Positions 41,760 through 52,342 of a stretch of 64,000 bases of DNA are shown here, piece after piece (positions within the stretch are counted from its first letter, which is position 1; every line of letters begins with the position of its first letter). The translations under genes and the position numbers were made by a program. A model generated the notes under the pieces. It was not told where the DNA came from. It did no database searches and worked only from the letters and a program-made list of their open reading frames with translations. The DNA is from Betaproteobacteria bacterium (GTDB lineage: Bacteria; Pseudomonadota; Gammaproteobacteria; Burkholderiales; JACQAP01), in NCBI GenBank assembly GCA_016194905.1, contig JACQAP010000012.1, forward strand, positions 62,001-126,000, given 5' to 3'.

Positions 41760-43940
41760 TCAGGCCGGCGCCGGGCCGGACGAAAGCTTGGCGAGCAATG
41801 CCGCCTGGGCTGCCGCACGCTTGCCGTGCGCGGACTTCTTGCGCTCGTAGCGACCGTCGCCGTTCATCTCCCATGCCTCGCCAATGTCGGCGAGGTAGGT
41901 TTTCAGCGACTCGTCGATCACACGCTTCTTGAGCCTGTCGTCGAGCACCGGAAAGCATACTTCGACGCGGCGAAAGAAATTGCGATCCATCCAGTCCGCG
42001 CTCGACAGCAGCACCCTTTCGGCACTCTTGAAATAGAACACGCGGTGATGTTCGAGAAAACGACCGATGATCGAACGCACGCGGATGTTATCCGAAAGCC
42101 CGGGGATGCCGGGCCGCAGCGCACACACGCCGCGGATGATGAGATCGACTTGCACGCCGGCCATCGATGCTTCGTACAATGCGGAAATGATCTCGGGCTC
42201 GAGCAGTGCGTTCATCTTGGCGATGATCCCGGCTTCCTTTCCCGCCCTGGCGTGCTCCGCTTCCTGGCGGATTGCCGCCAGGATCTGCGAATGCAGCGTG
42301 AAGGGCGATTGCCACAGGTGCTTGAGCTTGCCTGCCTTGCCCAGTCCCGTGAGCTGCATGAATATATCGTTCACGTCGGCGCCGATCTCTTCGTGGCAGC
42401 TGAACAGGCCGAAGTCCGTATAGGACATGGCGGTGCGGGCGTGATAGTTGCCGGTGCCCAGATGCACATAACGCCGCAGCCCGTCCTCTTCGCGGCGCAA
42501 TACCATCGACATCTTGGCGTGGGTTTTGTGCCCGACGACGCCGTAGATCACATGGGCGCCGACTTCCTCCAGCTTCGCGGCCCAGTTGATATTGGCCTCT
42601 TCGTCGAAGCGCGCCATGAGTTCGACCACGACGGTGACTTCCTTGCCGTTGCGGGCGGCTTCGAGCAGCGCCTGCATCAGTTCGGAATTGGCGCCGGTGC
42701 GATAAACAGTCTGCTTGATGGCGACGACGTTGGGATCGATGGCCGCCTGCTGGATGAAACCGATTACCGGTTTGAACGACTGAAAAGGATGATGCAGCAG
42801 GATGTCACTCTTGCGGATGACGGCGAAGATGTCCGGCACTTTGGTGAGTGCGGCAGGAACGCCCGGTGCGAAAGGCGGGAACTTGAGGTCCGGCCGATCC
42901 AACCAGTCGGGCACCTGCATGAGACGGACCAGGTTGACCGGCCCGGTCACCCGATAGAGATCATCGGCGGTCAAATTGAACTGCTGCAGCAGGAAATCCG
43001 AAATCACCGGCGAACACAGGTCGGCGACCTCGAGCCGAACCGCGTCGCCGAAATGCCGCTGCGGCAATTCGCCTTGCAATGCAAGGCGCAGGTTCTTCAC
43101 TTCTTCTTCGTCTACGAACAGGTCGCTGTTGCGGGTGACGCGAAACTGATAGCAGCCCTGCACCTCCATTCCGGCGAACAGCTCGTCGACATGCGCATGA
43201 ATGATCGACGACAGGAACACGAAACCGTGGTCGGTGCCGGCGATTTCGCGCGGGAGCATGATCACTCGCGGCAGCACGCGCGGAGCCTGCACCAGCGCGA
43301 AACCGGAGTTGCGGCCGAATGCGTCCTTGCCCGAAAGCTGGACCGCGAAGTTCAGGCTTTTGTTGAGGATGCGCGGAAAAGGATGCGCCGGGTCGAGGCC
43401 GATCGGCGTCATCACCGGCATGATCTCCTTCAGGAAGAAAGCCTTGATCCATGCTTTCTGTGCGTCGCCCCAGTCGTGCCGTCGCAGGAAGCGGATGCCC
43501 TCGCGCGCGAGCTGCGGCAGGAGTTCCTCGTTCCACAGTTGATACTGGCGCGCGACCAGCACGTGCGCCCGCAGCGACACTTCACGGAATACCTGCGAGG
43601 GCGAGGCGCCGTCCGGGCCCGTGAAATCGGCGCCGAGTTCGATCTGAGCCTTCAGGCCGGCCACGCGGATCTCGAAGAACTCGTCGAGGTTGTTGCTCAC
43701 AATGCACAGGAAGCGTAGCCGCTCGAGCAGCGGTACCTCGGCATCTTTAGCCTGGGCCAGCACCCTGCGGTTGAATTCGAGTTGGGCGAATTCCCGGTTG
43801 AGATAGAGCTGGGGATTGGATCGCCTGACCTTGCCCGATTTGTCGGCAACGAGTGCGGCCCGCTTGCGGGCGGCCTTCTCCGGCGCGAGCGTAGCTGCGC
43901 GGTCGGCCGACTCCGCCTTGGTGTGACCCGCTTTGGTAAT
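41760..43940 (-). CDS. ppk1: Polyphosphate kinase 1, with non-canonical start codon
   Basis: This ~726-residue enzyme makes polyphosphate from ATP. It starts its N domain with YLNREFAQLEFNRRVL, has NNLDEFFEIRV, and the phosphohistidine sites VGHKTHAKM and HLGTGNYHARTA. The end is intact. Between the upstream gene and the conserved YLNREF block there is no in-frame ATG, GTG or TTG. I place the start at an ATT (43938-43940), which has GGGGAG at 43947-43952, six bases away; a CTG at 43944-43946 is the other choice. The N-terminal ~45 residues before the core are Lys/Ala-rich. It heads the unit ppk1-CYTH/CHAD-sixA-pap. Confidence 0.92.
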   Translation of the reverse strand: MTKAGHTKAESADRAATLAPEKAARKRAALVADKSGKVRRSNPQLYLNREFAQLEFNRRVLAQAKDAEVPLLERLRFLCIVSNNLDEFFEIRVAGLKAQIELGADFTGPDGASPSQVFREVSLRAHVLVARQYQLWNEELLPQLAREGIRFLRRHDWGDAQKAWIKAFFLKEIMPVMTPIGLDPAHPFPRILNKSLNFAVQLSGKDAFGRNSGFALVQAPRVLPRVIMLPREIAGTDHGFVFLSSIIHAHVDELFAGMEVQGCYQFRVTRNSDLFVDEEEVKNLRLALQGELPQRHFGDAVRLEVADLCSPVISDFLLQQFNLTADDLYRVTGPVNLVRLMQVPDWLDRPDLKFPPFAPGVPAALTKVPDIFAVIRKSDILLHHPFQSFKPVIGFIQQAAIDPNVVAIKQTVYRTGANSELMQALLEAARNGKEVTVVVELMARFDEEANINWAAKLEEVGAHVIYGVVGHKTHAKMSMVLRREEDGLRRYVHLGTGNYHARTAMSYTDFGLFSCHEEIGADVNDIFMQLTGLGKAGKLKHLWQSPFTLHSQILAAIRQEAEHARAGKEAGIIAKMNALLEPEIISALYEASMAGVQVDLIIRGVCALRPGIPGLSDNIRVRSIIGRFLEHHRVFYFKSAERVLLSSADWMDRNFFRRVEVCFPVLDDRLKKRVIDESLKTYLADIGEAWEMNGDGRYERKKSAHGKRAAAQAALLAKLSSGPAPA

Positions 43941-44017
43941 TTTCAGCTCCCCGGTCTGACAGGCAAACGGAGAAGGGCGGCGCCGGACATGCCGGCCGGC
44001 GCGACTAGTGACTTGAG

Positions 44018-44293
44018 CTAGCCCTTCGGTGGCGGAACATAGCCCGTAGCCGCATCGACCCCCTGACCGAAGAAATACTTCTCGGTCTGTTGCAGAAGGT
44101 ATTTGCGTGCCTTGGGATCCGCGAGGCTGAGGCGGTTCTCGTTGACCAGCATTTTCTGGTGCTCGAGCCAGCCCTTCCAGGCCTCTTTGGAAACGTTCTC
44201 GAATACACGCTTGCCCAGTTCCCCGGGGAAGGGAGGAAAATCCAGCCCCTCCGCGTCCCGGCCAAGCTTTACACACTTCACCGTTCTTGCCAT
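44018..44293 (-). CDS. Fe(2+)-trafficking protein YggX family
   Basis: This 91-residue protein has the family signature [11 protein letters not shown] with the conserved Cys7, [20 protein letters not shown] and [20 protein letters not shown]. YggX protects iron-sulfur clusters from oxidants and may handle labile iron in the cytoplasm. It lies on the minus strand between argA and ppk1; the 122-base gap to argA shows only a small GCGGCAACCGC hairpin. Length is exactly that of the family. Confidence 0.95.
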   Translation of the reverse strand: MARTVKCVKLGRDAEGLDFPPFPGELGKRVFENVSKEAWKGWLEHQKMLVNENRLSLADPKARKYLLQQTEKYFFGQGVDAATGYVPPPKG

Positions 44294-44415
44294 TTTTTAT
44301 GGTTCAACAGGTTAGATTGAATTCGTCGCGATTTGGTTACATCTTTGTGACAAGCGGCAACCGCGGAAATTCTCGGACGATTATAGGCCGGTCGATGTGT
44401 TGCGGCAGCACGGCG

Positions 44416-45735
44416 CTAGATCGACTTGATCAAGACCTTGGAGCGGCGCTGAAAGTTGTAGAGAGCCTGTTTCTGCTTCGGCAGGCTGCCCACGCCGGTC
44501 TCGACGAAGCCATGCTCGATGAACCAGTGGGCGGCGCGCGTGGTCAGCACGAACAGCCGCTTGACGCGCTGCTTCTTCGCCTTTTCCTCGATCCACTTCA
44601 GCAGCTGTTCCCCGGCCCCGAAGTCGCGATAGTCGGGATCCACGGCCACGCAGGCGAGCTCCGCCGACTTTTCGTTCGGAAAAGGGTAGAGCGCGGCACA
44701 GCCGACGATGACCTTGTCGTGTTCGAGCACGCTGAACCGCGATATTTCGATCTCGAGCAGTTCGCGCGAGCGTTTGACCAACGTTCCGTCGGCCTCGAGT
44801 GGTTCGATCAACCGCAGGACACCGCCGACGTCCTCGATGGTCGCGTCGCGCAGCTGCTCGAGCGGATCGCGCGTGACCATGCTGCCGATGCCGTCATGGG
44901 TGAACAATTCCAGCAGCAGCGCACCATCGGCATGGCGGCTGATCATGTGCACGCGGGCCGCCCCGCCTTTGGAGGCCTTGATCGCAAGCGGCAGATACAG
45001 CCTGGCATCGTCCGACAGCGACTCTTCCTTGCGCAGCAGTTTCTCGGCGTCGGAAACCGTGAGTTCGCGCAGCAGTCGCCCGCTTTTGCCCTTCAGCCCC
45101 GGCTCGTTCATCAGGAACACGAGTTTTTCCGCACCCAGCGCGATGGCGGTTTCCGCGGCGACGTCTTCCAGCGTCACGTTGAAAATTTCGCCGGTAGGGG
45201 AGTAGCCGAGCGGGGACAGCAGCACCAGTTCGCCATCGTCGAGGCGAATGTTGATCGCATCCGCGTCGACTTTACGCACTTCGCCGGTGTGGCACATGTC
45301 CACCCCGTCCACGACCCCGCGCGGCCGCGCGGTGACGAAGTTGCCCGACGCAACCCGGATGTCGGCATTCGCCATCGGCGAGTTCGGCAGTCCCATCGAC
45401 AGCAACGCCTCGATCTCCACGCGCACTTGTCCGCTCGCCTGTTTCACGCCGGCAAGCGCCTGTTCATCCGTGACGCGGATTCCCCTTACGTACTGCGTTT
45501 TCAGGCCGGCCGAGCGCAGCTGCGCTTCGATCTGCGGCCGCGCACCGTGCACCAGCACCAGACGTACCCCGAGGCTGGCGAGCAGATTCAGGTCGTGCGT
45601 GAGCGCGACGAACGACCCGTCCGCCACGACTTCGCCACCGAAGGCGATGACGAAGGTGCGTCCGCCGAACGCGTGGATGTACGGCGCGGCAGCGCGGAAC
45701 CAGCGTACGAAGTTGGCTTGCTGGGCGGCTTGCAT
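44416..45735 (-). CDS. argA: Amino-acid N-acetyltransferase (N-acetylglutamate synthase)
   Basis: This 439-residue enzyme acetylates glutamate, the first step to arginine. Residues ~20-290 form an amino acid kinase-like regulatory domain (VIAFGGEVVADG, LVLVHGARPQIEAQL), where arginine binds. Residues ~295-435 form the GNAT domain with AALYPFPNEKSAELACVAV and RDFGAGEQLLKWIE holding the acetyl-CoA loop. Length and order match the classic E. coli-type enzyme. It starts 17 bases after the dehydrogenase gene at 45753. Confidence 0.96.
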   Translation of the reverse strand: MQAAQQANFVRWFRAAAPYIHAFGGRTFVIAFGGEVVADGSFVALTHDLNLLASLGVRLVLVHGARPQIEAQLRSAGLKTQYVRGIRVTDEQALAGVKQASGQVRVEIEALLSMGLPNSPMANADIRVASGNFVTARPRGVVDGVDMCHTGEVRKVDADAINIRLDDGELVLLSPLGYSPTGEIFNVTLEDVAAETAIALGAEKLVFLMNEPGLKGKSGRLLRELTVSDAEKLLRKEESLSDDARLYLPLAIKASKGGAARVHMISRHADGALLLELFTHDGIGSMVTRDPLEQLRDATIEDVGGVLRLIEPLEADGTLVKRSRELLEIEISRFSVLEHDKVIVGCAALYPFPNEKSAELACVAVDPDYRDFGAGEQLLKWIEEKAKKQRVKRLFVLTTRAAHWFIEHGFVETGVGSLPKQKQALYNFQRRSKVLIKSI

Positions 45736-45752
45736 GTCGGCTCCCGAATTCG

Positions 45753-46520
45753 CTACCTCGGTTGCATGCGGATGGCGCCGTCGATCCGGATCACTTCGCC
45801 GTTCAGCATTTCATTCTCGGCGATCTGCCTGACGAGTTGCGCGTATTCGGCGGGACGACCCAGGCGCGGCGGGAACGGCACCATCCTGCCGAGTGCGTCC
45901 TGCACTTCCTGCGGCATGCCCATGAGCATCGGCGTTTCGAATATGCCCGGCGCGATGGTCATGACGCGGATACCGCTGCGCGACAGGTCGCGCGCGATCG
46001 GCAGCGTCATGCCGACGATCCCACCCTTGGACGCCGAGTAGGCCGCCTGGCCGATCTGTCCGTCGAAGGCGGCGACCGAAGCCGTGTTGACGATCACGCC
46101 GCGCTCGCCAGCCGCGTTGGGCTGCAGTTTCGACATCGCGTCCACGGCCAGGCGGATCATGTTGAAACTGCCGATCAGATTGATGTTGATGACCCTGGCG
46201 AATTTTTCCAGCGAATGCGGACCTTCCTTGCCGACGGTTTTTTCGCCGATGGCGATACCCGCGCAGTTCACCAGCGCCTGCAGACCGCCGAACTCCTTCA
46301 GCGCAGCGGCCACAACGGCTTTGCCGTGATCCTCGCGTGTCACGTCGCACTCGACATAACGCGCGTGCCTGCCGAGCTTGGCTGCCAATGCCTCGCCCTG
46401 CGCCTTGTTGACGTCGGCGATGATCGCGTTGCCGCCGGCTGCGACCACCATTTCGACTGTGGCCGCACCGAGGCCGGAACTGCCGCCGGTGACGATGAAG
46501 GTGCTGTTCTTGATTTCCAT
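45753..46520 (-). CDS. Short-chain dehydrogenase, 3-hydroxyacyl-CoA dehydrogenase type 2-like
   Basis: This 255-residue SDR has [14 protein letters not shown] for cofactor binding, [11 protein letters not shown], the catalytic Ser in [10 protein letters not shown] and YSASK. The insertion with [15 protein letters not shown] and the end [16 protein letters not shown] match the HSD10-like 3-hydroxyacyl-CoA dehydrogenases of beta-oxidation rather than FabG. The cofactor is probably NAD, from the Asp in IIADVNKAQ. The ATG at 46520 is followed by [13 protein letters not shown]; frame upstream is not conserved. It precedes argA with no pathway link. Confidence 0.87.
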   Translation of the reverse strand: MEIKNSTFIVTGGSSGLGAATVEMVVAAGGNAIIADVNKAQGEALAAKLGRHARYVECDVTREDHGKAVVAAALKEFGGLQALVNCAGIAIGEKTVGKEGPHSLEKFARVININLIGSFNMIRLAVDAMSKLQPNAAGERGVIVNTASVAAFDGQIGQAAYSASKGGIVGMTLPIARDLSRSGIRVMTIAPGIFETPMLMGMPQEVQDALGRMVPFPPRLGRPAEYAQLVRQIAENEMLNGEVIRIDGAIRMQPR

Positions 46521-46588
46521 GTTTATGCGTCCGGGTTCGAGCGTCCGGTCTTTTGGGGAAATTGGACGCGAAGTATAGCAGCGCCTCT

Positions 46589-47362
46589 CTAGAAGTCGCC
46601 CCACAGCGCCTGGATTGCAGATAGCGCGGCCAGCGCCGCTGTCTCCGTGCGCAGGATGCGCGGGCCGAGCCGAACCTGTCTGAACCAACGCGACTGGGCA
46701 AGCTGGTTTTCCACCGGCGACAGGCCGCCTTCGGGACCGATCAACAGTGTCATGCGTGCCTTCGGCGCAAGGGCCTTCAGCGGGACGGAGGCCGTCGGAG
46801 ATAGCAGCAATCTCGCTTCGTCATCGGCTGCGGGCATATCGAGTTGCGCCAGCCAGTCAGGCAGGCTCATCAATGGCGAGACTTCCGGCACGCGATTGCG
46901 GCCGCATTGTTCGCACGCCGAGATCACCAGGTTCTGCCAGTGCTCGACGCGGCGTTGCGCGCGTTCATCCTTGAGTTTTACGACGCTGCGCTCGGTGGCG
47001 ACGGGCTGGATTGCCGCCACGCCGAGTTCGACCGCTTTCTGCAATGTAATGTCCATGCGATCGCCGCTCGACAGTCCCTGCACCAGCCGGACGTGCAACC
47101 GGGATTCGCGCTCGACGTCAAGATGTGCGCCGGTCTTGACCGATACATCGCCTCGGTCTATGCGCGTAATGCGCGCCTCGAATTCGCCGCCCAGCCCGTC
47201 GAACATCACCACAGGCTCGCCCACGGCGAGCCGCAACACACGCACCGCATGATGGGCCGCGGCCGGGTGCAGGCGCACTTCCGAGCCATTGCCGAGCTTG
47301 CCCTCAAAATGGAACCGAGCCCCCGATTTTGCCGTGAGTTTTCTATCTAAGTCTTTATCCAT
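46589..47362 (-). CDS. rsmE: 16S rRNA (uracil(1498)-N(3))-methyltransferase
   Basis: This 257-residue SPOUT methyltransferase modifies U1498 of 16S rRNA. A PUA-like N-terminal domain (~15-75, with [15 protein letters not shown]) is followed by the knotted domain with [32 protein letters not shown] and the SAM-site ending [16 protein letters not shown]. Length is normal. It diverges from the thioredoxin-like gene at 47461 across 98 bases, and lies 68 bases upstream of the dehydrogenase gene. Confidence 0.95.
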   Translation of the reverse strand: MDKDLDRKLTAKSGARFHFEGKLGNGSEVRLHPAAAHHAVRVLRLAVGEPVVMFDGLGGEFEARITRIDRGDVSVKTGAHLDVERESRLHVRLVQGLSSGDRMDITLQKAVELGVAAIQPVATERSVVKLKDERAQRRVEHWQNLVISACEQCGRNRVPEVSPLMSLPDWLAQLDMPAADDEARLLLSPTASVPLKALAPKARMTLLIGPEGGLSPVENQLAQSRWFRQVRLGPRILRTETAALAALSAIQALWGDF

Positions 47363-47460
47363 GCTAAGATTTTGCCATGCACAATCGGGTCTGTCTTAGA
47401 GTTTATAAAAGGGCTTCAAGCGCTTCTGCAGGGCCTTCAAGCGGCCCGGGGGCCTGACGA

Positions 47461-48009
47461 ATGGGGGCTCAACCGCCAGTCTGCAATTTCGGCTGGAAGG
47501 CGCGTGTGTTCGATCTGCCCGCTACGAATGGCAAGCGGTACACACTGGAGAACGCGAGCGGGCCCAATGGGTTGCTGGTGATGTTCATCTGCAATCATTG
47601 CCCGTACCTCAAAGCCATACGCGAGCGCCTGATCCGCGATTGCGCCGAACTCGAGGCCCTCGGCGTCAATGCCATTGCGATCAGCTCCAACGATCCTGAC
47701 GATTATCCGGAAGATTCGTTCGAGAACATGCAGCACGTGGCCCGCGATTTCAAATTTCCTTTCCCTTATCTTTTCGATGAAACCCAGGAAGTCGCGCGCG
47801 CCTACGACGCGGTGTGCACGCCGGACTTTTTTGGCTTCAACAGGAACCTCGAATTGCAGTATCGAGGCCGCCTGGATGCGTCGAAGACTACGCCGGTGGC
47901 GAATGCCAGACGCGACCTGTTCGAGGCCATGAAGACGATTGCCGAAACCGGCAGCGGTCCGGCCGGGCAGATTCCAAGCCAGGGATGCTCCATCAAATGG
48001 AAGCGGTAG
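47461..48009 (+). CDS. Thioredoxin-like (AhpC/TSA fold) protein with CNHC motif
   Basis: This 182-residue protein has a redoxin fold: FDLPATNGKRYTLEN, then LLVMFICNHCPYLKAIRERL with C44 and C47, and a later VCTPDFFGFNRNLEL containing the cis-Pro turn after another Cys. The CNHCPYVKA-type motif marks a conserved family of cytoplasmic thioredoxin-like proteins of unknown partner. There is no signal peptide. The end GCSIKWK is also conserved. The next gene starts inside its last codons, so they are coupled. Confidence 0.87.
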   Translation: MGAQPPVCNFGWKARVFDLPATNGKRYTLENASGPNGLLVMFICNHCPYLKAIRERLIRDCAELEALGVNAIAISSNDPDDYPEDSFENMQHVARDFKFPFPYLFDETQEVARAYDAVCTPDFFGFNRNLELQYRGRLDASKTTPVANARRDLFEAMKTIAETGSGPAGQIPSQGCSIKWKR

Positions 48010-48809
48010 TCCGGCCCATCCGGGGCATGCTGGAGCAGGTCATCGCCTGCGTGCGGGAAGTTGCGGCGAAGGAAGTCATGCCGCGCTACCTGAAGGTGGC
48101 GCAACAACGCAAATCCGATGGCAGTCTGTTTACCGAGGCGGATCTGGCCGCGCAGGAAGCTTTGTCGCGCGTCCTGCCGAAGATCTATTCCGGTCCGATC
48201 GTGGCCGAGGAAATGACGCCGGAGCAGCAGGCGGAGTACTGGCTGGCCGGCACGGAAGGGCTGTGGTGCGTGGATCCGATCGACGGAACGTCGAACTTCG
48301 TCAACGGACTGCCGTACTTCGCCGTCTCGGTGGCGCTGATGATCAACGGGCGTAGCGTGCTCGGTGTGGTCTACGACCCGATCGCCGACGAGGTGTTCTA
48401 CGCCGAAAAGGCCGGCGGGGCCTTTCTCAACGGCGAGCGCCTGCCGATCAAGGAGCATGTGCCGCATCTGCGCAATGCCATGGCGCAGATCGACTTCAAG
48501 CGTCTCCCGCCCGGGCTTGCGCGCGAACTGGTGGCTGAGCCGCCCTATTCGTCCCAGCGCAATTTCGGCGCCAGTACCCTGGAATGGTGTTATGTCGCGG
48601 CGGGGCGCTTCGACGTCTACCTGCATGGCGGACAGAAATTGTGGGACTACGCTGCCGGTTCGTTGATCCTGGAAGAAGCCGGCGGCTTCATGTGCACCCT
48701 CGACCAGGACGATTTCTGGGCGGACACGCTGTGGAAGCGTTCGGCCATTGCAGCGCGCGAAGCCCGGTTGTTCGACGCCTGGAAGCGCTGGATCCGCGCC
48801 CGCCAGTAG
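47997..48809 (+). CDS. Inositol monophosphatase family phosphatase
   Basis: This 270-residue magnesium-dependent phosphatase has the metal motifs of the family: EE at 71-72, DPIDGTSNF (D93, D96) and KLWDYAAGSLILEEAGG. Substrates in this family include inositol phosphate, histidinol phosphate and 3'-phosphoadenosine phosphate; the sequence does not decide among them. Start choices are ATG 47985, 47997 and 48027; I prefer 47997 for its AGGG spacing, and it overlaps the upstream stop by 13 bases. The 131-base gap to ilvB holds the ilvB promoter. Confidence 0.87.
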   Translation: MEAVVRPIRGMLEQVIACVREVAAKEVMPRYLKVAQQRKSDGSLFTEADLAAQEALSRVLPKIYSGPIVAEEMTPEQQAEYWLAGTEGLWCVDPIDGTSNFVNGLPYFAVSVALMINGRSVLGVVYDPIADEVFYAEKAGGAFLNGERLPIKEHVPHLRNAMAQIDFKRLPPGLARELVAEPPYSSQRNFGASTLEWCYVAAGRFDVYLHGGQKLWDYAAGSLILEEAGGFMCTLDQDDFWADTLWKRSAIAAREARLFDAWKRWIRARQ

Positions 48810-48860
48810 CCCGGCGGCCGATCGGCCAAAGCCGCTGGTGTTGCGCCGCCGGACCTTTCC

Positions 48861-48889
48861 TTGACCGACATTCCCGATGCCGGTATCTT
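48861..48889 (+). promoter_or_regulatory. Sigma-70 promoter of ilvBHC
   Basis: TTGACC (48861-48866), a 17-base spacer and TATCTT (48884-48889) give a good housekeeping promoter. The start would be near 48896, leaving a leader of ~45 bases before the ilvB ATG. The leader has no ATG, so no leader peptide is encoded there. Confidence 0.65.
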
Positions 48890-48940
48890 GCCAAGTTTTC
48901 GCAGCACAATCTCAACTAGTTGTTTTTTTCGGGTGTTTCC

Positions 48941-50665
48941 ATGGAATTGACTGCCGGCGTTACCACCGAGTTGTCCGGTGCCGAGATCACGATGCGATGT
49001 CTTCAGGCAGAAGGCGTCGAATTCCTGTTCGGCTATCCCGGCGGTGCGGTCCTGCCCCTGTACGACGAAATCTTCAAGCAGGAGAAGGTAAAACACATCC
49101 TGGTACGCCACGAACAAGCGGCGGTGCATGCCGCCGATGCCTACGCGCGCTCGACCGAGAAGGTAGGGGCCGTGCTGGTGACATCCGGCCCCGGCGTTAC
49201 CAACGCGGTCACCGGAATCGCGACCGCGTACATGGATTCCATCCCGGTCGTCATCATCAGCGGACAGGTGCCGACTCACGCCATCGGTCAGGATGCATTC
49301 CAGGAAGTGGACGCCGTCGGTGTGACGCGTCCCTGTGTCAAACACAATTTCCTGGTCAAGGACGTCAAGGACCTCGCGGTCACGATGAAGAAGGCGTTCT
49401 ACCTCGCCGCCACCGGCCGTCCCGGTCCGGTGCTGGTCGATATCCCCAAAGACGTGCAGACCGCGAAGACGAACTTTTTCTATCCGCAATCGGTGTCGAT
49501 GCGCTCCTACAACCCGGTGGTCAAGGGCCACAGCGGCCAGATCAGGAAGGCGTTGCAGCTGTTGCTGGAAGCCAAGCGCCCGATGATCTACACCGGCGGT
49601 GGCGTCGTGCTCGGCAACGCGGCGGCGGAACTCCTTCATCTGGTCCATGCGTTGGGCTTTCCCTGCACCAATACCTTGATGGGACTGGGCGGCTATCCGG
49701 CCACCGATCCGCAGTTCGTCGGCATGCTTGGCATGCACGGCACCTTTGAGGCCAACATGGCGATGCAGAACTGCGACGTGTTGCTTGCCATCGGCGCGCG
49801 CTTCGATGACCGCGTGATCGGCAACCCGAAGCATTTCTTCCAGGAAGATCGCAAGATCATCCACGTCGACATCGATCCCTCCTCGATTTCCAAGCGCGTG
49901 CGAGTGGACGTGCCCATCGTCGGCGATGTCAGGGAAGTTCTGCAGGAAATGAACCGCCAACTGGCCGCGGGCAAGGAGCGGCCGGACCCGGTGGCGGTCA
50001 AGACTTGGTGGGATCAGATCGGCGTATGGAAAGGCCGCGATTGCCTGAAGTACGACCGCAACTCGAAAATCATCAAGCCGCAGTCCGTGGTCGAGAAGCT
50101 TTACGAACTGACCAAGGACATGGACATGTACGTGACCTCGGACGTCGGCCAGCATCAGATGTGGGCCGCGCAGTTCTACAAGTTCAACAAGCCGCGGCGC
50201 TGGATCAATTCGGGTGGCCTGGGCACCATGGGGGTCGGTCTGCCTTACGCGCTGGGTGTCCAGCTTGCGCATCCGGATGCAACCGTCGCCTGTGTCACCG
50301 GCGAGGCGAGCATTCAAATGTGCATCCAGGAACTGTCCACGGCGAAGCAGTATCGCCTGCCGGTCAAGATCGTGAACCTGAACAACCGTTATATGGGCAT
50401 GGTTCGCCAGTGGCAGGAATTCTTTCACGGCAACCGCTACGCGGAATCCTACATGGACGCATTGCCCGACTTCGTCAAACTCACCGAGTCCTACGGCCAC
50501 GTGGGTATGCGCATCGACAAGCCGGAGGACGTGGAGCCGGCGCTCAGGGAGGCGTTCAGCCGCAAGAACGACCTCGTGTTCATGGACTTCATCACCGATC
50601 AGACCGAGAACGTTTTTCCGATGGTGCCGGGTGGCAAAGGCCTGTCGGAAATGATCCTGGTTTAA
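48941..50665 (+). CDS. ilvB: Acetolactate synthase large subunit
   Basis: This 574-residue thiamine diphosphate enzyme condenses pyruvate with pyruvate or 2-oxobutanoate, the first common step to valine, leucine and isoleucine. It has FGYPGGAVLPLYDE, the catalytic Glu in VRHEQAAVHAADAYAR, TSGPGVTNAVTGIATAY, the FAD-binding middle domain, and the ThDP metal motif GEASIQM...NLNN. The ATG at 48941 is chosen over a TTG seven codons upstream. It leads a conserved order ilvB-ilvH-ilvC-psd-pssA-leuA. Confidence 0.97.
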   Translation: MELTAGVTTELSGAEITMRCLQAEGVEFLFGYPGGAVLPLYDEIFKQEKVKHILVRHEQAAVHAADAYARSTEKVGAVLVTSGPGVTNAVTGIATAYMDSIPVVIISGQVPTHAIGQDAFQEVDAVGVTRPCVKHNFLVKDVKDLAVTMKKAFYLAATGRPGPVLVDIPKDVQTAKTNFFYPQSVSMRSYNPVVKGHSGQIRKALQLLLEAKRPMIYTGGGVVLGNAAAELLHLVHALGFPCTNTLMGLGGYPATDPQFVGMLGMHGTFEANMAMQNCDVLLAIGARFDDRVIGNPKHFFQEDRKIIHVDIDPSSISKRVRVDVPIVGDVREVLQEMNRQLAAGKERPDPVAVKTWWDQIGVWKGRDCLKYDRNSKIIKPQSVVEKLYELTKDMDMYVTSDVGQHQMWAAQFYKFNKPRRWINSGGLGTMGVGLPYALGVQLAHPDATVACVTGEASIQMCIQELSTAKQYRLPVKIVNLNNRYMGMVRQWQEFFHGNRYAESYMDALPDFVKLTESYGHVGMRIDKPEDVEPALREAFSRKNDLVFMDFITDQTENVFPMVPGGKGLSEMILV

Positions 50666-50671
50666 CCCAAC

Positions 50672-51163
50672 ATGCGTCACATCATCTCCCTACTCATGGA
50701 GAACGAGCCGGGTGCGCTGTCGCGCGTGGCCGGCCTGTTCTCCGCGCGCGGCTACAACATCGAGTCGCTGACCGTTGCTCCCACCGAGGATCCGTCGTTG
50801 TCGCGCATGACTGTCGTCACCTCCGGCTCCGACGATGTGATCGAGCAGATAACCAAGCAACTGAACAAGCTGGTCGACATCGTGAAGGTCGTGGATTTGT
50901 CCGGCGGCGATCACATCGAGCGCGAGCTGATGCTGGTCAAGGTGCGTGCCTCGGGCAAGGACCGCGAAGAAATGAAGCGCATGGCGGACATCTTTCGCGG
51001 CCGCATCGTCGATGTAACGGACAAGGCATACACCATCGAGCTCACCGGCACCGGCAGCAAGCTCGATGCCTTTCTGGGAGCGCTCGAACAGGGCGTCATC
51101 CTGGAAACGGTGCGAACGGGCGCCTCGGGTATCGGCCGGGGCGAGCGCATCCTTAAAGTCTGA
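50672..51163 (+). CDS. ilvH: Acetolactate synthase small (regulatory) subunit
   Basis: This 163-residue subunit gives full activity and valine feedback to IlvB. The N-terminal ACT domain reads RHIISLLMENEPGALSRVAG with GYNIESLTVAPTEDP, and a second ACT-like domain follows. Length is normal for IlvH. It starts six bases after ilvB. An inverted repeat follows before ilvC. Confidence 0.97.
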   Translation: MRHIISLLMENEPGALSRVAGLFSARGYNIESLTVAPTEDPSLSRMTVVTSGSDDVIEQITKQLNKLVDIVKVVDLSGGDHIERELMLVKVRASGKDREEMKRMADIFRGRIVDVTDKAYTIELTGTGSKLDAFLGALEQGVILETVRTGASGIGRGERILKV

Positions 51164-51164
51164 G

Positions 51165-52271
<1,107 letters not shown>

Positions 52272-52272
<1 letters not shown>

Positions 52273-52341
52273 TGAGTGGGGTCATAGGAAAAGGGATGAA
52301 GAGAAATGCGTTTTTTCCCGCTCGCCCCTCGCCCCTTACGC
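52272..52341. repeat. G-rich/C-rich inverted repeat downstream of ilvC
   Basis: After the ilvC stop the DNA reads AGTGAGTGGGGTC and GGAAAAGGGATGAAG, then AAATGCGTTTTTTCCCG, then CGCCCCTCGCCCCTTACG, forming a second, looser G-rich/C-rich inverted repeat like the one before ilvC. A run of six T residues is in the middle. It fills the 70-base gap to psd. Confidence 0.6.
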
Positions 52342-52342
52342 C

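Noticed and set aside
41826-43718. 630-codon plus-strand frame inside ppk1
   Set aside because: Antisense shadow of ppk1, rich in His, Arg and Asp typical of a reverse-complement phase; no domain is seen.
48910-48931. CAACTAGTTG followed by eight T residues before ilvB as an attenuator
   Set aside because: The palindrome leaves only three stem pairs with a four-base loop, and no leader peptide precedes it.
48647-50680. 677-codon minus-strand frame over ilvB
   Set aside because: Antisense phase of the well-supported ilvB gene with no recognisable protein pattern.
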